From NCBI GenBank assembly GCA_011037195.1, contig JAAEAF010014546.1:1-64000 (forward strand): 64,000 nucleotides of DNA, in the 5' to 3' direction. The position numbers were made by a program, and so were the translations under genes. Below the pieces are notes generated by a model. It was not told the DNA's origin. It made no database searches and was given only the letters and a program-made list of their open reading frames with translations. Source of the DNA: Triatoma infestans. Its lineage: Eukaryota; Arthropoda; Insecta; Hemiptera; Reduviidae. Shown here in pieces: positions 1-11,365 of the stretch. Each line of letters opens with the position of its first letter. Within the stretch, counting starts at the first letter, position 1.

Positions 1-435
1 AGGAGTTGAGTCGAACTCCTGACCTCGCATCCGTATGTCCAGAGGGGCTTTATAATACTGTTGTTGTAAATAAGACTTTTGTTTTCAAGGGAAAGTTCAG
101 AGCGTCGGTCAAGTAGTCTCGAGAGAAGTTTCTAATGTCTGTTTTGTTCAAGTCTTTTTAATCTTGTATGCGGATTTCAAGTGATTCTTTTGTATAGATA
201 AGGTTCTAAATATCGGACTTCGTCGACTGTCGGTATTGTGGTCCCATATAGGAGGGCAGCGCGGGAGAGTAGCGCGACGGAGGGTGAAGGATACACATTT
301 GCTTTTAGTGGGATTGACCTTTATTGTCCATCTGATGTATTCTCAGTCTTGTAGTGCGCAGGATGCGGAAATAGGATCGGGATTTGGAGCAATAACACAT
401 GTGTCATCAGCGTAGGAATAAAGGGTTGGTTTTGA
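1..435 (-). pseudogene. Jockey-like LINE, 3' part of reverse transcriptase, cut by window edge
   Basis: Read on the minus strand, this is the catalytic and thumb part of a Jockey-clade reverse transcriptase. The YADD active-site box lies at 403-414 and continues as YADDTCVIAPNPDP. Further on come VNPTKSKCVSFTLRRA, IPTVDEVRYL and NPHTRLKRLE, and then LIYNNSIIKPLWTYG close to base 1. The same blocks in the same order occur in the fragment at 25478-26480 (HVRYLGLYLDKRLTWNPHTR), so both belong to related Jockey lineages. At least two frameshifts and several stops (after LQD, after KRIT, after NRH) make it dead. It runs off the left edge, so its 3' end is not visible. Family assignment comes from motif recognition only. 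Confidence 0.85.
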
Positions 436-1199
436 GTGGGAAAGGATATCATATTTTTTTTAAGTTCATATTTCACACTGGTTTTCTACATCCAATAATA
501 CTAAACTATCGTACTATATAGTCAAGTCACTAGCGATTGTGCAAGAAATATAAATTCTAGTGTTTAAAAATGCAATTTTACATTCCCTCAAATAAATAGC
601 CTAGCTCTTACTAAAAGCAGAAAGTGAGATCTTGATTATATTGATAGTTTTACAATTAAAATAACAGTTTTCAGTCTTACATAGGAAAAATAATAGAAAA
701 TATTCCTTAATCTTCAGTACTACTATGAGTTTTGAACCAATCATTTTTGAATCCATATTTGCAAAAAGCTACATTTTAACTTATTCATTTAGAAATCCCG
801 CCTCGCCAAAAACCACCCCGCTGGGAAAACCTGTTCTTTTTTGCGCTGGTCCTAATTATATATATTTATGAATTTTATATGTTAAAATAACAAATATCTT
901 CCTTGAAAATAGCGTGTTAGTTACAGTCATTAAATATAATACTTACATTATGTTTATAACTGATATTAATATTTTACAACACGCCAGGCAATTATGCCAT
1001 ATTAATTGCATTTTATAATCAATATTACAGGTTAAGCGTATTATAATTATTACCTTTTATAATATATATTTGAAAAGCTTCTTTTCATCGCCTGCCTTTG
1101 AGCCTGAATTATATTTTTCATTTTCTAATATCTTGCGATGTATGTAATTATTCTTTCTTTTTCTATATTATCTTACTACGTTATTTATAATATAAACAC
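436..1199. other. AT-rich stretch, nothing recognised
   Basis: No coding similarity, terminal repeat or tandem repeat was found. One slightly GC-richer patch near 800-850 has no match elsewhere in the window. Confidence 0.5.
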
Positions 1200-1201
1200 T
1201 A

Positions 1202-1791
1202 GGGTAAAGCTAGGAGAGATGACCGGGATAGGAGAGAAGATCCAGGCTTCGCTTCTCTTGTTTGCCACTACGTGGCTTCATGGAAGTTAGTCCAGGAGTA
1301 GAGAGATCAGAAGCGAACGTATTGCAAAATTCTTCAGTTATTTTGTGTGTTCTTCTGTGTTCTACGCATCAGAGCTATATCTGGTGAATACCTGAATTTT
1401 CATAACGCTTAGTAGATGTTTTTTCTTTTTTATATACTATATTAATTGCAATTGAAATGAATGATTTCTTGCTGACGTTAAAGTTGGACTCGTAGACATA
1501 GTGTTTACCAAGTTTCATGTCGATCATCCATGTTACCTTCACAGAGGAGAGGTCTCCTACCTATGGTGCGTCATCTATCCTACCATAGTAGGAGGAGAGA
1601 CGGCCAAATGTAGTGTATTTGTATTTTGTTTCTGGAATATACGAGAATGTCTTTATTTTGAAAAATGGCATTTTTTTTGTAGATAATAGTAGATGACATA
1701 TGTTTTATAGGCATTATCTCTTTAATATATCTCCTATATTTTGATACAGGGCATAACTTTGAAATATGCGTCATCTCTCCTAGCTTTACCC
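1202..1791 (+). mobile_element. 590-bp TIR element (MITE-like), copy 1
   Basis: The element starts GGGTAAAGCTAGGAGAGATG and ends with the inverted counterpart (CATCTCTCCTAGCTTTACCC), giving terminal inverted repeats of about 22 bp. TA dinucleotides at 1200-1201 and 1792-1793 flank it as a target duplication. A second copy lies in the opposite orientation at 56066-56668 and shares the interior, for example CAAGTTTCATGTCGATCA and the CCTTCACAGAGGAGAG block. It has no transposase ORF; the small ORFs on both strands are not conserved between the copies. TA duplication and short TIRs suggest mobilisation by a Tc1/mariner-type transposase, which is inference. Confidence 0.85.
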
Positions 1792-1793
1792 TA

Positions 1794-3636
1794 TATAAAA
1801 TACTTTAACAATATATGCTTACAAGAAATGTGTATGTTTATGTGGTAATTATTAATTTCTCTCACGGTTTTTATATCTAGAATGGTGCTACAAGCATTAT
1901 ACGTTTTAGTTAATAGCTACCATAGAATGTTTACGGTTCCTCTCAGAGGTTTGTTTATCATTCAGTATTCGATAATTTTTATAATCAAATTAAAAATAAA
2001 AAACTTGGGATTTCCTTTTACTCTAGAGGATTAAAATTTTCATTTTAATCAATAGAAGTTTTATTTTTAATTATCCTTTTTGCCATTTGCCAAAACTTTT
2101 TTTTTTTGGCATAATTTATTTCAAGTCTTCGTTTTGTTCACAGAATCCTTACAGGGTTTTTAAAGTCATGCTTATAGCTTGATTTATATATCACCATCTC
2201 GCGCAATTAATTAAAAATTATGTTAAAAAATATTATTGCTTTATAAAATCAATAACTGGGTCATTTGTAAGAAAACCAAATTTATTTTTCCTTGTTTGCT
2301 TAGTGTTGGAAACAAAGGGGAAGGAAAGAAATCTAATTCTAGCAGCAGTAATTATTAGGAAATTGTGAGACAAGTTGACAAAAACAGATTGCGGAAAAAT
2401 ATTCAAAAAGTTCATAAAGGAAAGGCATGCGTATTATTTCATAGATATTATTAAATAGAAGAATGGGATAATGAAAGTAGTTCAATCACTGTATACCTCT
2501 GCATTGTTTGAAGTTTAATAAATTATTGTCGCTCAGTGATAATTAAAGAGAGAGCTGATAAAATAAATATGAAGGAGCGGTATTGTTTGTTAATTCCTAA
2601 ATTTGAGATAATATGACCTTTAAGGAAAAAACAAATTTAAATAAAATTAATTAATAATATATTTTTAGCTGAGTTTAATTTTACCATGCGATGCACATTA
2701 ACTGAAGCAAGGTAAATATACTTATTGCTTTGCGAATTTTCTGAAAAAAGGCCCAACGTCCAGGCTGTAGCGCGTTTCTGATATAGCAGCAAGTTCCTTA
2801 GTAATATTTCCATCATTCTCAGGCAACTATTTGAACTTTTCCTCACATAAGCTGAACCCAGGCTTTTCGCGTAAAAGCCAAAAACTCTAGTCCGTCCATT
2901 TTCTGCCGGCAGATGTTTGCCAACCATTAATTTCAAAATAATATATGCTAATTCTATATGTGATTAGTTCTGTATGAACTATGTTGCCATATATCACACT
3001 GAACAGCTCTGGGAAAGCCTTCTCGAACCCACCACCACTATTTTCCATGTTCCAACAGAAAAAAAACTAATTTTTTGTTGGTTGTCCTCGAAGTTTAAAC
3101 TTCTAATTCCTAAGTTTCAAATTAATTCCACAATAAACTGAAAATTTTTTATTTTCAAACTAAATATATTCCACTTCAGAAAACTTTAATAAAAAATTAC
3201 TATTTGGTTAATGTTCCCATTTTATTATCTTATCCACTAATGAAAAGCAAACAGTAAATTCTTGAAACTCAGCAAAACCAAATTCATTACTAATGACCTC
3301 TGATGAAGGGTGTGGTACATGACCCAATGCAGCCACACCCCAACGCTATCTAGGGTGGGACACAGCAACAAATATTACCTTAAAATAATTCATGAGATTA
3401 AATCGAACTTCCTGAAAGTGTTGGGATTATTTGCTTAAGAACCAATGTTGTCTTCACCTTATTTATAGTGTGGCTTTGGGCATTAATTAAAATTTCACTT
3501 AAAAAATTGTTGGATATATTCGTAGTCAATTTGGATATTATAAATATACAAGATTAAATTATAATATCAATAAGTGATGCCTTTTATTGAAGCCTTTTCT
3601 AAGCTTCTTATATTTTCGTTGTAAGTTATTTTCGTA
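1794..3636. other. AT-rich stretch, nothing recognised
   Basis: No supported gene. A run of T at about 2098-2110 followed by GGCATAA could be the reversed poly(A) of a tiny LINE end, but no coding remnant accompanies it. The sequence around 3290-3370 (CACCCCAACGC context) is slightly GC-richer and unassigned. Confidence 0.45.
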
Positions 3637-3639
3637 TCT

Positions 3640-4600
3640 TTTTTTTTTTTTTGGCATTGGGTATATTACCCACTACTATTTTAAACAGATGTATTTTTTC
3701 TTTACAATTTTAAATTGCTTTTTCTTATAAACTGTCTAATGCTTTGTAAATGTCAGTTATATTGTGTACTATTAAATAGAAATTAAATGGAAAGTCCAGT
3801 ATGTTGTGTAATTGATCAAATAGTAGTTTTCTCTGACTATTGTACTTTGAACACGTCATAATCACATGCTGGATGTCGTTTCAGTTCTTCTTTTCTTTAT
3901 TCTGTTTAAGTATTTCCTACATAGCGCATGACCTGACCGCAATCTACTCATTATTCTCACTACCTTTCTACTTATGTCGATCGGCTGAAATCATGGCAGT
4001 TTTCCTACATCTGGATTAGATTGCTTGTAAATTAACCCATTACTGGATGCTAATGTATTCCAGCTTGCCAGTTATCTGTTATCAATTTCCTTATTAATAT
4101 TTTTAAATCACTGTGCGGGACTATAATAATTAGATGACATATTTTCTTCGCTGGCCTCTCTAGCCACTTCCATTTTCGCTGATGCCCACATATCCTTTCA
4201 ACCAGATTACCTTCACTATTTTATTTTCATCCACTAAATCATTTACTTGCTTTTTACTGTTTCGTATTTTAATATGGGGTCATTTGAACTGTATCCTGGA
4301 TTGGTTAATTTATCTACTGTAGTTTTATAGTCGGTGGATATTGCAAACTTTGAACGAGGTAATGTCTTCCCATACTTTAGGGCTTCTAAAATTGCTATTG
4401 ACTCAGCTGTGTAATTAGAAGAAGGTTGTAATAATTTATTTTTTTTTATTTGTATTCGTATTGGGTATATAAAAGGCAGCCCCTGTATGAGAACCTGTTT
4501 TCGAACTGTCAGTATATATAGTGTAAAATTCAGGGTGCCTTTCTTGTGCATCTGAGTTAAACAGAGCATTATAATGGATGTGCTAGGTGGGAAGAATTGT
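3640..4600 (-). pseudogene. LINE remnant: RNase H domain, C-terminal tail and poly(A)
   Basis: On the minus strand a reading frame at 4569-4243 contains an RNase H-like stretch: LLQPSSNYTAESIAILEAL (the E that follows the first strand in RNase H) and then FAISTDYKTTVDKL in place of the usual SDS motif. Downstream, in shifted frames at about 3980-3780, come SRLRSGHALCRKYLNRI and then DIQHVIMTCSKYNSQR, matching the C-terminal region of RNase H-bearing LINEs of the I group (the His-Cys segment of the ...H...C..Y...R pattern). The element ends in a run of A on the minus strand (T run at 3639-3653), consistent with a retroposed 3' end. Frameshifts and the lost SDS motif show it is inactive. The 5' boundary is uncertain. 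Confidence 0.7.
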
Positions 4601-5863
4601 CTGGTTGATGAAATGAGATTGACTTTATTAACACTGGTTAACTAATGTATTAATTAAGAGACACAGACTGCCTAGACTTTACAATAGAGAAATGTTTAAG
4701 GTAGAGTGGTAAATGGGTAATGACACGTAGTCATTTGATGTATCAAACTGTCCTCAACTGTATCGAACTGTGTTTTCATGGACTGCCCGTCGCTATATTT
4801 ACACAGTTTCTCCCACTCCATTCCGAGAGAGTCCTTGGGTTTGTTTCTCTTCTTTTATTGTCTTTGGTTGCTGATCTCTCTTTGGCTGCTGTTACAGCAA
4901 TTATCAGGGTCGGAACGTTGTAATTCGTATCGTTGAAGTAACTGGGAATTGTCATATTACAAAATAAAAAAAATCTAGTTTCACACATTCAAACGATTTT
5001 CACTAATGGAACAAATTTCCTTTAATCTTGCAATATTTACATATCTTCAAGTTCAGCTTGCATGATATTATAAAAATAATGTGGATTATAATTATTAACC
5101 TGATAGCACCCTTGGTTCTCAACTCCTGATATAGTCTTTCTAATAGCTGTTCAAATATAAAACTAAATCACAGATCCCCTGGAAGAGCCCTAAAATAATT
5201 TTTCCAGAACACAGTTTCTAATAAAAGTTATAGGGTTTATATCTGTGCAATGAGTATTCCAAGTTTAAAGAAAAATCCAAGGTTAAAGCAGTTTTCGAGA
5301 AAAATCCCCCCCCCCCCGAAACTTAGAAGCTTGTTTTGTAAAGTCGCACTTCCGGTTAGCTGATTTTCTTCAAATTTGGCACAAAATGTGCTAAAATAGA
5401 GAGAAGTTCTTGTAGGTTAGTTCCCCCCCCTGAGAACCGCCCATGAAATCAATATTCTTAGAAAAAAGGCGCTTCAAAAATAAAAGTGATAGGTATATAT
5501 GTGTTTAGATAGTTGACGAAAGAAAAATCATTAGAGCTAATTTCGGAAAAAAAATATCGCAATAAATAAAACATACGGTAAAGTTTTGAAACTTTTGATG
5601 ATGGTAAGCTTACCTATATAGAATAACAAATAAGAGCTTTCTGCGATTTTTTGGTTCTTTAGTTATTTTGTTACACACTCAGGCAGGACATTTGTTAAAA
5701 ACATTATTTGATTTCGGACTCAGAAATTTTTTCCAATTTAAAAAATTTTTTTTTTTTTGGCCTCACAAAAAACCTCAGATTGTCTTCAAATAGAATTTAG
5801 TTTTGAAAAGCTTACAGGAATGCAGTATATTATTTCTGTACTAAGGAGAAAGTGAAATATTAT
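4601..5863. other. Unassigned; contains a diverged relative of the 300-bp-module repeat
   Basis: 4601-5150 holds no recognised feature. About 5160-5720 contains phrases typical of the module repeat described at 45240-46250 (a CACTTCCGGTTAGC block near 5348, TTCTTCAAATTTGGCACAAA, an AGAGCC...AATTTTTCC block) but is much more diverged. Homopolymer C runs at about 5307-5318 and 5424-5431 replace variable C-rich patches seen in the other copies. Confidence 0.45.
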
Positions 5864-6017
5864 CGAAAAATGTGGGTGGGTCCGTAATTCTGGATAACGT
5901 CCGATATTTTATCCGCCGTAGCATGCATATTAGTTTTGTTTCTGGCCGGTTTCGGATTTTCATTCATAGTCAAAGCAAATTCACCAAGTTCATGTAGAGA
6001 GTTCACATCAACGAAAT

Positions 6018-6670
6018 GTTTCTGTAGACCCACACTTGTTGGGTATATATATGTGGGAAGGTAATAAGTTTATGTTACTATGTTTATCATGAAATACACA
6101 AACCATAACCTTATAACCTTCCCACATATATACAACCAACAAGTGTGAGTCTACAGAAACATTTCGTTGAAGTGAAGTGGGAAGGTTATAAGGTATGTTA
6201 CTATGTTTGTCATGAAACATACAAACCATAACCTTATAACCTTCCACATATATACAACCAACAAGTGTGAGTATACAGAAACATATTTACGTTGAAAGAA
6301 GTGGGGAAGGGTTATAGGTATGTACTATGTTTGGTCATGATAAAAACACACAAACCAACCCTTATTAAGCTTTGCCACATATATACAAGCCAACAATTGT
6401 GAGTATAAGAAACCTGTCGTTGAAATGAAGTGCGGAAGGTTTATAAGGTCTGTTACCTATGTTTGTCATGAACATACACCCCATAACTTATAAACCTTCC
6501 CAACATGTACCCAAACCCAACAAGTGTGAGTCTACAGAAACATTTCGTTGAAGTGAAGTGGGAAGGTTATAAGGTATGTTACTATGTTTGCCATGAAACA
6601 CACAAACCATAACCTTATAAGCTTTCCACATATATACAACCAACAATTGTGAGTCTACAGAAACATTTCG
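6018..6670. repeat. Tandem array of ~125-bp hairpin units
   Basis: About five units, each starting near GTGTGAGTCTACAGAAAC (6143, 6265, about 6395, about 6519, about 6646). Inside each unit GGGAAGGTTATAAGG and its complement CCTTATAACCTTCCC form an inverted repeat, so every unit can fold into a hairpin. The first, second and last units are almost identical, while 6300-6510 shows many single-base insertions and deletions, mostly in homopolymers. The array lies in the loop of the fold-back element. The ORF that runs through it on the minus strand is a by-product of the repeat. Confidence 0.85.
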
Positions 6671-6703
6671 TTGAAGTGAAATCTATACACAAACTTGGTG
6701 AAT

Positions 6704-6743
6704 TTGCTCTGACGATGGATGAAAATCCGAAACCGGTCAGGAA
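6704..6743 (+). ncRNA. Hammerhead ribozyme motif, subfamily 2
   Basis: CTGACGA at 6709-6715 is followed by one extra T, then helix II GGAT-GAAA-ATCC (6717-6728), then GAAA (6729-6732) and CCGGTC (6733-6738). Predicted cleavage is after C6738. A15.1 to U16.1 form the self-complementary ACCGGU, too short to close on itself, so activity would probably need dimerisation. Helix I is weak here (CU/AG, a mismatch, then two A-U pairs). Core nucleotides C3, U4, G5, A6, G8, A9, G12, A13, A14 are all present. The extra U before helix II departs from the canonical form. Confidence 0.6.
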
Positions 6744-6793
6744 TAAAAACAATATGCATGCTACGACGGATAAAATACCGGATGAAATATTAT

Positions 6794-6894
6794 TATTTGT
6801 TTAAATATTTTTAAGTTCTATAGTTAAATACTGGTCCCCTTCATGCATATTATATTTCAATATAATGTGAAAAATATTTAGAAAAACAATATAA

Positions 6895-6944
<50 letters not shown>

Positions 6945-9505
6945 TATAATAAATAAATAATAATAAAGTAAAAATATAATAAAAAATAATAATTTTTTTT
7001 ATCTTTTTATTTGAAATTTACAACTGTATAACATAATGTACAACAAGTAAATATGTAAAAAAAAAAAAATAATAAAAATAAAAATATTAATAGAATATAA
7101 AATATTTTTAAAAAACAAAAACATTATTCAACAAACAAACAAAATATTCAGCAACATTATTTTATAAAAATTTTGGACTCATTAAAATATCATTAATAAA
7201 TTATCTCCCTTTTAAATGAACATTTCATTAAATAATTAATTAATAAATTATATGGATCCGCAACAACTTAGAATACAATGAGCTTATCTCCGGGCAGCTT
7301 TATAAAATTTATTTTTATTTATCTTCACCCAGATAAATTTCTCTCTTTCTTATTAAATTAACATAAAATATAAATATAAAGGTCTGATATTAATTAATGC
7401 AAATTTATTATATATGCTGTGCCCTATTTATCACTGTTTTTTTTTTTTTTTTTTTTTTTTTACCAATGAAATTTATGTAATAATAATACTTATTATTATA
7501 CTATGTTAATATATTTCACCTACTTGAGCTTTCTATACACTAGGGATGTAATAATAAAAAAAACTTTGTTTCTTAGCAGTTACTTAAAAATATGTACAAG
7601 GATGACAAGAAAAACATTAAGATGTAAAAAACTTTAATGATAACATAAATTTCAGAAATTTTAGAACTCTTATGAATATAAATTACTAACTTTATTTAAT
7701 TAAAATTAAAACTTTCTCTTCTAAATATTTTCATAAATTTTCTATGAGGAATCTGTTAAGCTATCACATTTAAACTCTCTAAGCCTATCTAAGCATCCTG
7801 GATTAATGATCGAGATATATATTTTGTCCGGTCAAGGTGGCAATAATTTTATTCCTCCTAAGATACGAAACGAATAGAAAATGTAGGAAAAAAATGAAAA
7901 AAAAAAAAACAACAGACTAAGACAGCTAAACATTTAATATAGAGATTTGGTAATTGAGGAGAAATAATTTAAAAAAAAAAAAAAAATCAGATATTCTGTA
8001 AAGTTATAATGGTGAAATTGCAAGTGCAATTAGAGATGAAAGTTTTATCTATTCTGACATGACTTTAGAGTACTACAGAAACTTTAAGAATTCAATGGGG
8101 CAAATGAAGAGGAAATTAGCTATGGAAATGACATTGATGGTGATTGGTTTATATAGTAAAGTTAATGAGCTTCCTTTTTACACGAAAGTTTGATCTATGC
8201 TGGTATTTCAACAATCTGTTTGTACGCTAGATATCTTCTGGAAAAAGTTTTGTTAAAAACAATACAAGGATAGCAGCAGATAATGTTATACTACAGTTAC
8301 ATACACACTCCATACAACTATGGGGAGAAATGAGTGGACTACTAGATATTACTTTAAGATTCTTAATGTTCCTGTGGGATAACTAAGCCGAACAACTCGA
8401 ATAAAAACTTAATTTCAAGTTCACAATCCTTATAACCCAATATTAATCTAAAATTGATTTCGCTTGCCTAAAAAAAAAAAAAAAAAATTATTCTGGAAAC
8501 TGTCATCAAAAAAATCTGATCTCTCATCTCACACGTTTATTTCGGTTATTTTTACGACAATTTAACATAGTTTGTTTAATTTATTTATTTATTTATACGA
8601 TTATTACTTAGCTACAAATTTCACTAATTATCGAAAATTTATAATATTAAAGTTGGAACTTGCGGGGGGAAATTTTTCTTTAAACTTGGGATTTTGGTGA
8701 CAATATTAGATTTACTACATTTATATTTACATAGATTTCAGGGTGTGAAACTTACGGTCCACACTTTTTGGTGGCCTGCAACGCCTTCAAATAAAATGAA
8801 AAATAATCGGCTAATAATTACACTTGAGATTTTTAGAGCGCCCCTATTGTCTTTGTTTATTTATATTTACAATTAGTCGTGGATTCTTTTCGACAAGTTT
8901 TATATAAAAATTGACTTGGTTGAAACCCATTTAAAAAAAATAAAAGTTTGATTAATTTTCGTAAAAATGAGCAGTTGAAAACATAAAATCAAACTTGTGC
9001 TTTTTCATAAAATCTCTTGTGATATTCGTAATTTGATAAAATTGAAGCAATCATAAAAGAACCTGATAAGTGTGTATTAGGATAAATTTAAGATTTCAAA
9101 AGTTACAAGAAATGTTTTCTGTTTTCATGATATCTTTTTCATTTGAAACGTAAGCAGAAAAAATCTTTTTTATTTAGTGGAAAAATATCCAGCAATAAAA
9201 AAATGTTTGCTACAAAAAATTTTACACTACTTCAAAATGTAAACAATTTGTTTGGTATATGAAAATAAACAAAACAATATTTCCGTTTTGCTAAACAATA
9301 TATTTCCATCATCAGATGATAAAAGATTGTTTGATCACAATTTTTTAAATCCAAATATTGAAAAATTTGTTGATAGCAAACGCTGGCAAAAGTGCTCTGA
9401 AAAAAAAAAAGATTAATTTTATATATAAAAAATTCTTTCAAAGAAATTGATTGTTTTTATAAACATTATGTTCTATTGATGTATTAAAATGTTTATGTTT
9501 TTTGC
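6794..9505. other. AT-rich spacer with simple repeats
   Basis: Very AT-rich, with the AAT microsatellite, poly(A) runs near 7055 and 7970, and a poly(T) run at about 7436-7462. No coding similarity was found in the short ORFs (for example 8694-8876 or the minus-strand 9232-9441). Confidence 0.5.
6895..6941. repeat. (AAT)n microsatellite
   Basis: About fifteen AAT units, followed by A/T-rich imperfect continuation to about 7140. Confidence 0.95.
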
Positions 9506-9510
9506 GTAAT

Positions 9511-9866
9511 TGTAAGGGTGTTGTGAGGAGATGTTGGTTGTTGATGATGAAAGATAAACACCTTAAGATTGGTTTAAGATATATAATTGATATGTGTATA
9601 TATATAACTGACTGCCAGGGACTTTACACTTTAGAATTTAGAAACTGAACTGACAGACTGACGTGGCTAAATGATATGTACGGAGTGTGAATCAACAGAA
9701 TGATGTCTAATGTGTAAGACTGAATTGAACAGAATTCATCTTGACTGTCTCTCTCTCTCTCATATATATATATTATATATCCACTAGCCGAACCTCTCCT
9801 CTCTGTGCGAGAGGGCTGTTCCTCTCCGCTAGAGTGGATGAGTGGTGGGGGTTCACTACCCCTACA
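9511..9866 (-). mobile_element. Solo LTR, family 2 (TGTAGGGG...), with 5-bp target duplication
   Basis: On the minus strand it starts TGTAGGGGTAGTGAACCC and ends ACACCCTTACA, with the TG...CA ends of an LTR. The duplication GTAAT occurs at 9506-9510 and 9867-9871. A relative in the other orientation lies at 16753-17094 and shares the CACCACTCATCCAC block, the CGTTTAGCCACGTCAGTC-like block and the CAACCAACATCTCCTC end. No internal retrotransposon sequence is adjacent, so this is a solo LTR from a 356-bp LTR family of unknown clade. Confidence 0.85.
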
Positions 9867-9871
9867 GTAAT

Positions 9872-11365
9872 TGTTTTTAATTCATCAATCCTCAATATAT
9901 ATTTATATCAAGATATTTAAAATATTTTGAAACTTTTGGACATTTCTGATATGGGCCGCGTAAATTTGAATGGTCATCAAATGGCCCCGTAGCTTATTAC
10001 TTGAGTTTGACACCTCTGACATAGACGATAGTATAATATATAGAAATGACCCTACAAGAAAGCCTAACGTCAATTCACCTCTAGAACACCTTTTTTAAAT
10101 GAATTTTCTGGGAACAAATAAATGTTGTACCTCTTTTCAAGATTAGTCGATATACCATATTTTCAGAAAATCTTTGGAGCCTTTACAAGAAAATTGCAAT
10201 AATCTAAAACATCTATTCAGTGAAGTGCTACATCTAGTCGACTGATTTTGACCAAAACTTAGTCAGTAGTAAAAGCTGTAAGAGAAATTAAAAAATTTAA
10301 TAAATGCGCTGTCTTATATACGAGCTTTTCGAAATCAAATGTTTATTTTATATCACTAATTTTTAACAGATATTAAATTATTGAATGGAAATTTTTCATG
10401 AACTTTTCAAGATTCCAGAGAAGAAGACTGGAATAAAGGTGAGCGCGTTTAAGGCCTTTAAGACATCCTCCAATACATTAAAATAGATAGATAAACATTC
10501 TATACCTATAGGTTATGCGGGTTTAGTATGACACTTTATATTATAAAAATCCAATAAAATCTTAAAAGTGGAACGTAGTTTTGCATAACCTAGGGCGGTA
10601 ACAGTCGTTCAGCAGTATCTACTTTGTCCGTCATTAATACGGCACTAGTATGGTCTCAGTTTGACAGTCTCCAATGGGATGGATTCTTCCAATAAAATTT
10701 GATTTGACTAAATTTCCATCAACTAGGTCGTTTTATAATCAATATTTCCGGTTGCACATTTGGTAAAGATTTCTAAGTAAGACATATCTCTTGTATACCA
10801 ACTATTTTAAAGCACATTTAATGAAACTTAAACGTTCATTTCTCACAAACATTCTATATATATATATTTTCTGAAAAAAAAAAAAAAATTCATATAAAAA
10901 TTAATTAATATTAGACAGTAAATTTATTTGGTAACGAACTTCTTGATAAATGCCATTTAGTTGCAATTTCAAATATTTTATCACTTGCATTCAACAAATA
11001 GATATAATCCTATCGATATTGTTTGTTTTTAAAATATCAAGTTCGAAAGAAATTTTTTATTAATACTTCAGAATAGCAAATTTTTACTATCAGCCAATTT
11101 TGTCAGATTTTCGAAATCAAGTTTTCACCGGACATACAATACATGTTTTGAAGACTCCTTAGTATAAAAGTGTAGAAATTGATTCTGTGTGGAGGAGTGG
11201 GGATCTGCATCACTAAAAAAATGAAAAATTGCTGAAACTAGCGATTTTGTTTAGGTATTATTACCAGGGGACGCGATCGAATGTACTCATGGGACCCTAA
11301 AACATGAGGTGAAATCTCATTTGATTTTCGCTAATTTGATAAAATCGCTATACTTCTCTTATAGA
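9872..11365. other. Diverged non-coding repeats
   Basis: 10030-10290 preserves phrases of the 300-bp-module repeat (AAATGAATTTTCTGGGAACA, GATATACCATATTTTCAGAAAAT). 11030-11240 looks like a diverged copy in the other orientation (TTTTCGAAATCAAGTTTTCACCGG mirrors the 3' end of that repeat). No gene was seen. Confidence 0.45.

Larger units (their letters stand above)
5864..6782 (-). mobile_element. Fold-back hammerhead retroposon, subfamily 2 (copy F)
   Basis: A long inverted repeat: 5900-6050 and 6640-6782 are reverse complements (shared block GTAGCATGCATATT, then CCGGTTTCGGATTTTC, then AGCAAATTCACCAAGTT). Direct duplications TGAAATATTAT at 5853-5863 and 6783-6793 flank it, so the boundaries are well fixed. 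The left arm is 36 nt longer than the right one, placing the complete 3' tail on the left and the element on the minus strand. The loop is a tandem array of about 125-bp units. The right arm carries an intact-looking hammerhead core on the plus strand; the left-arm copy is decayed. The tail shares the pattern TCCAG-n3-T-CGGA-CC-ACC-ACA with subfamily 1. No ORF. The architecture resembles Penelope-like pLTR arrangements; that affiliation is inference. Confidence 0.8.

Noticed and set aside
1..40. CGAACTCCTGACCTC at the window start resembles a primate Alu segment
   Set aside because: The surrounding minus-strand sequence reads continuously as a Jockey reverse transcriptase (PLWTYGCEV), so the short match is chance.
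3299..3345. CTCTGATGAAGGG as a further hammerhead
   Set aside because: There is no GAAA and no ACCGGT-type segment after it, and no flanking complementarity.
6008..6247. 79-residue minus-strand ORF
   Set aside because: It lies wholly in the 125-bp hairpin array and repeats itself; not a gene.
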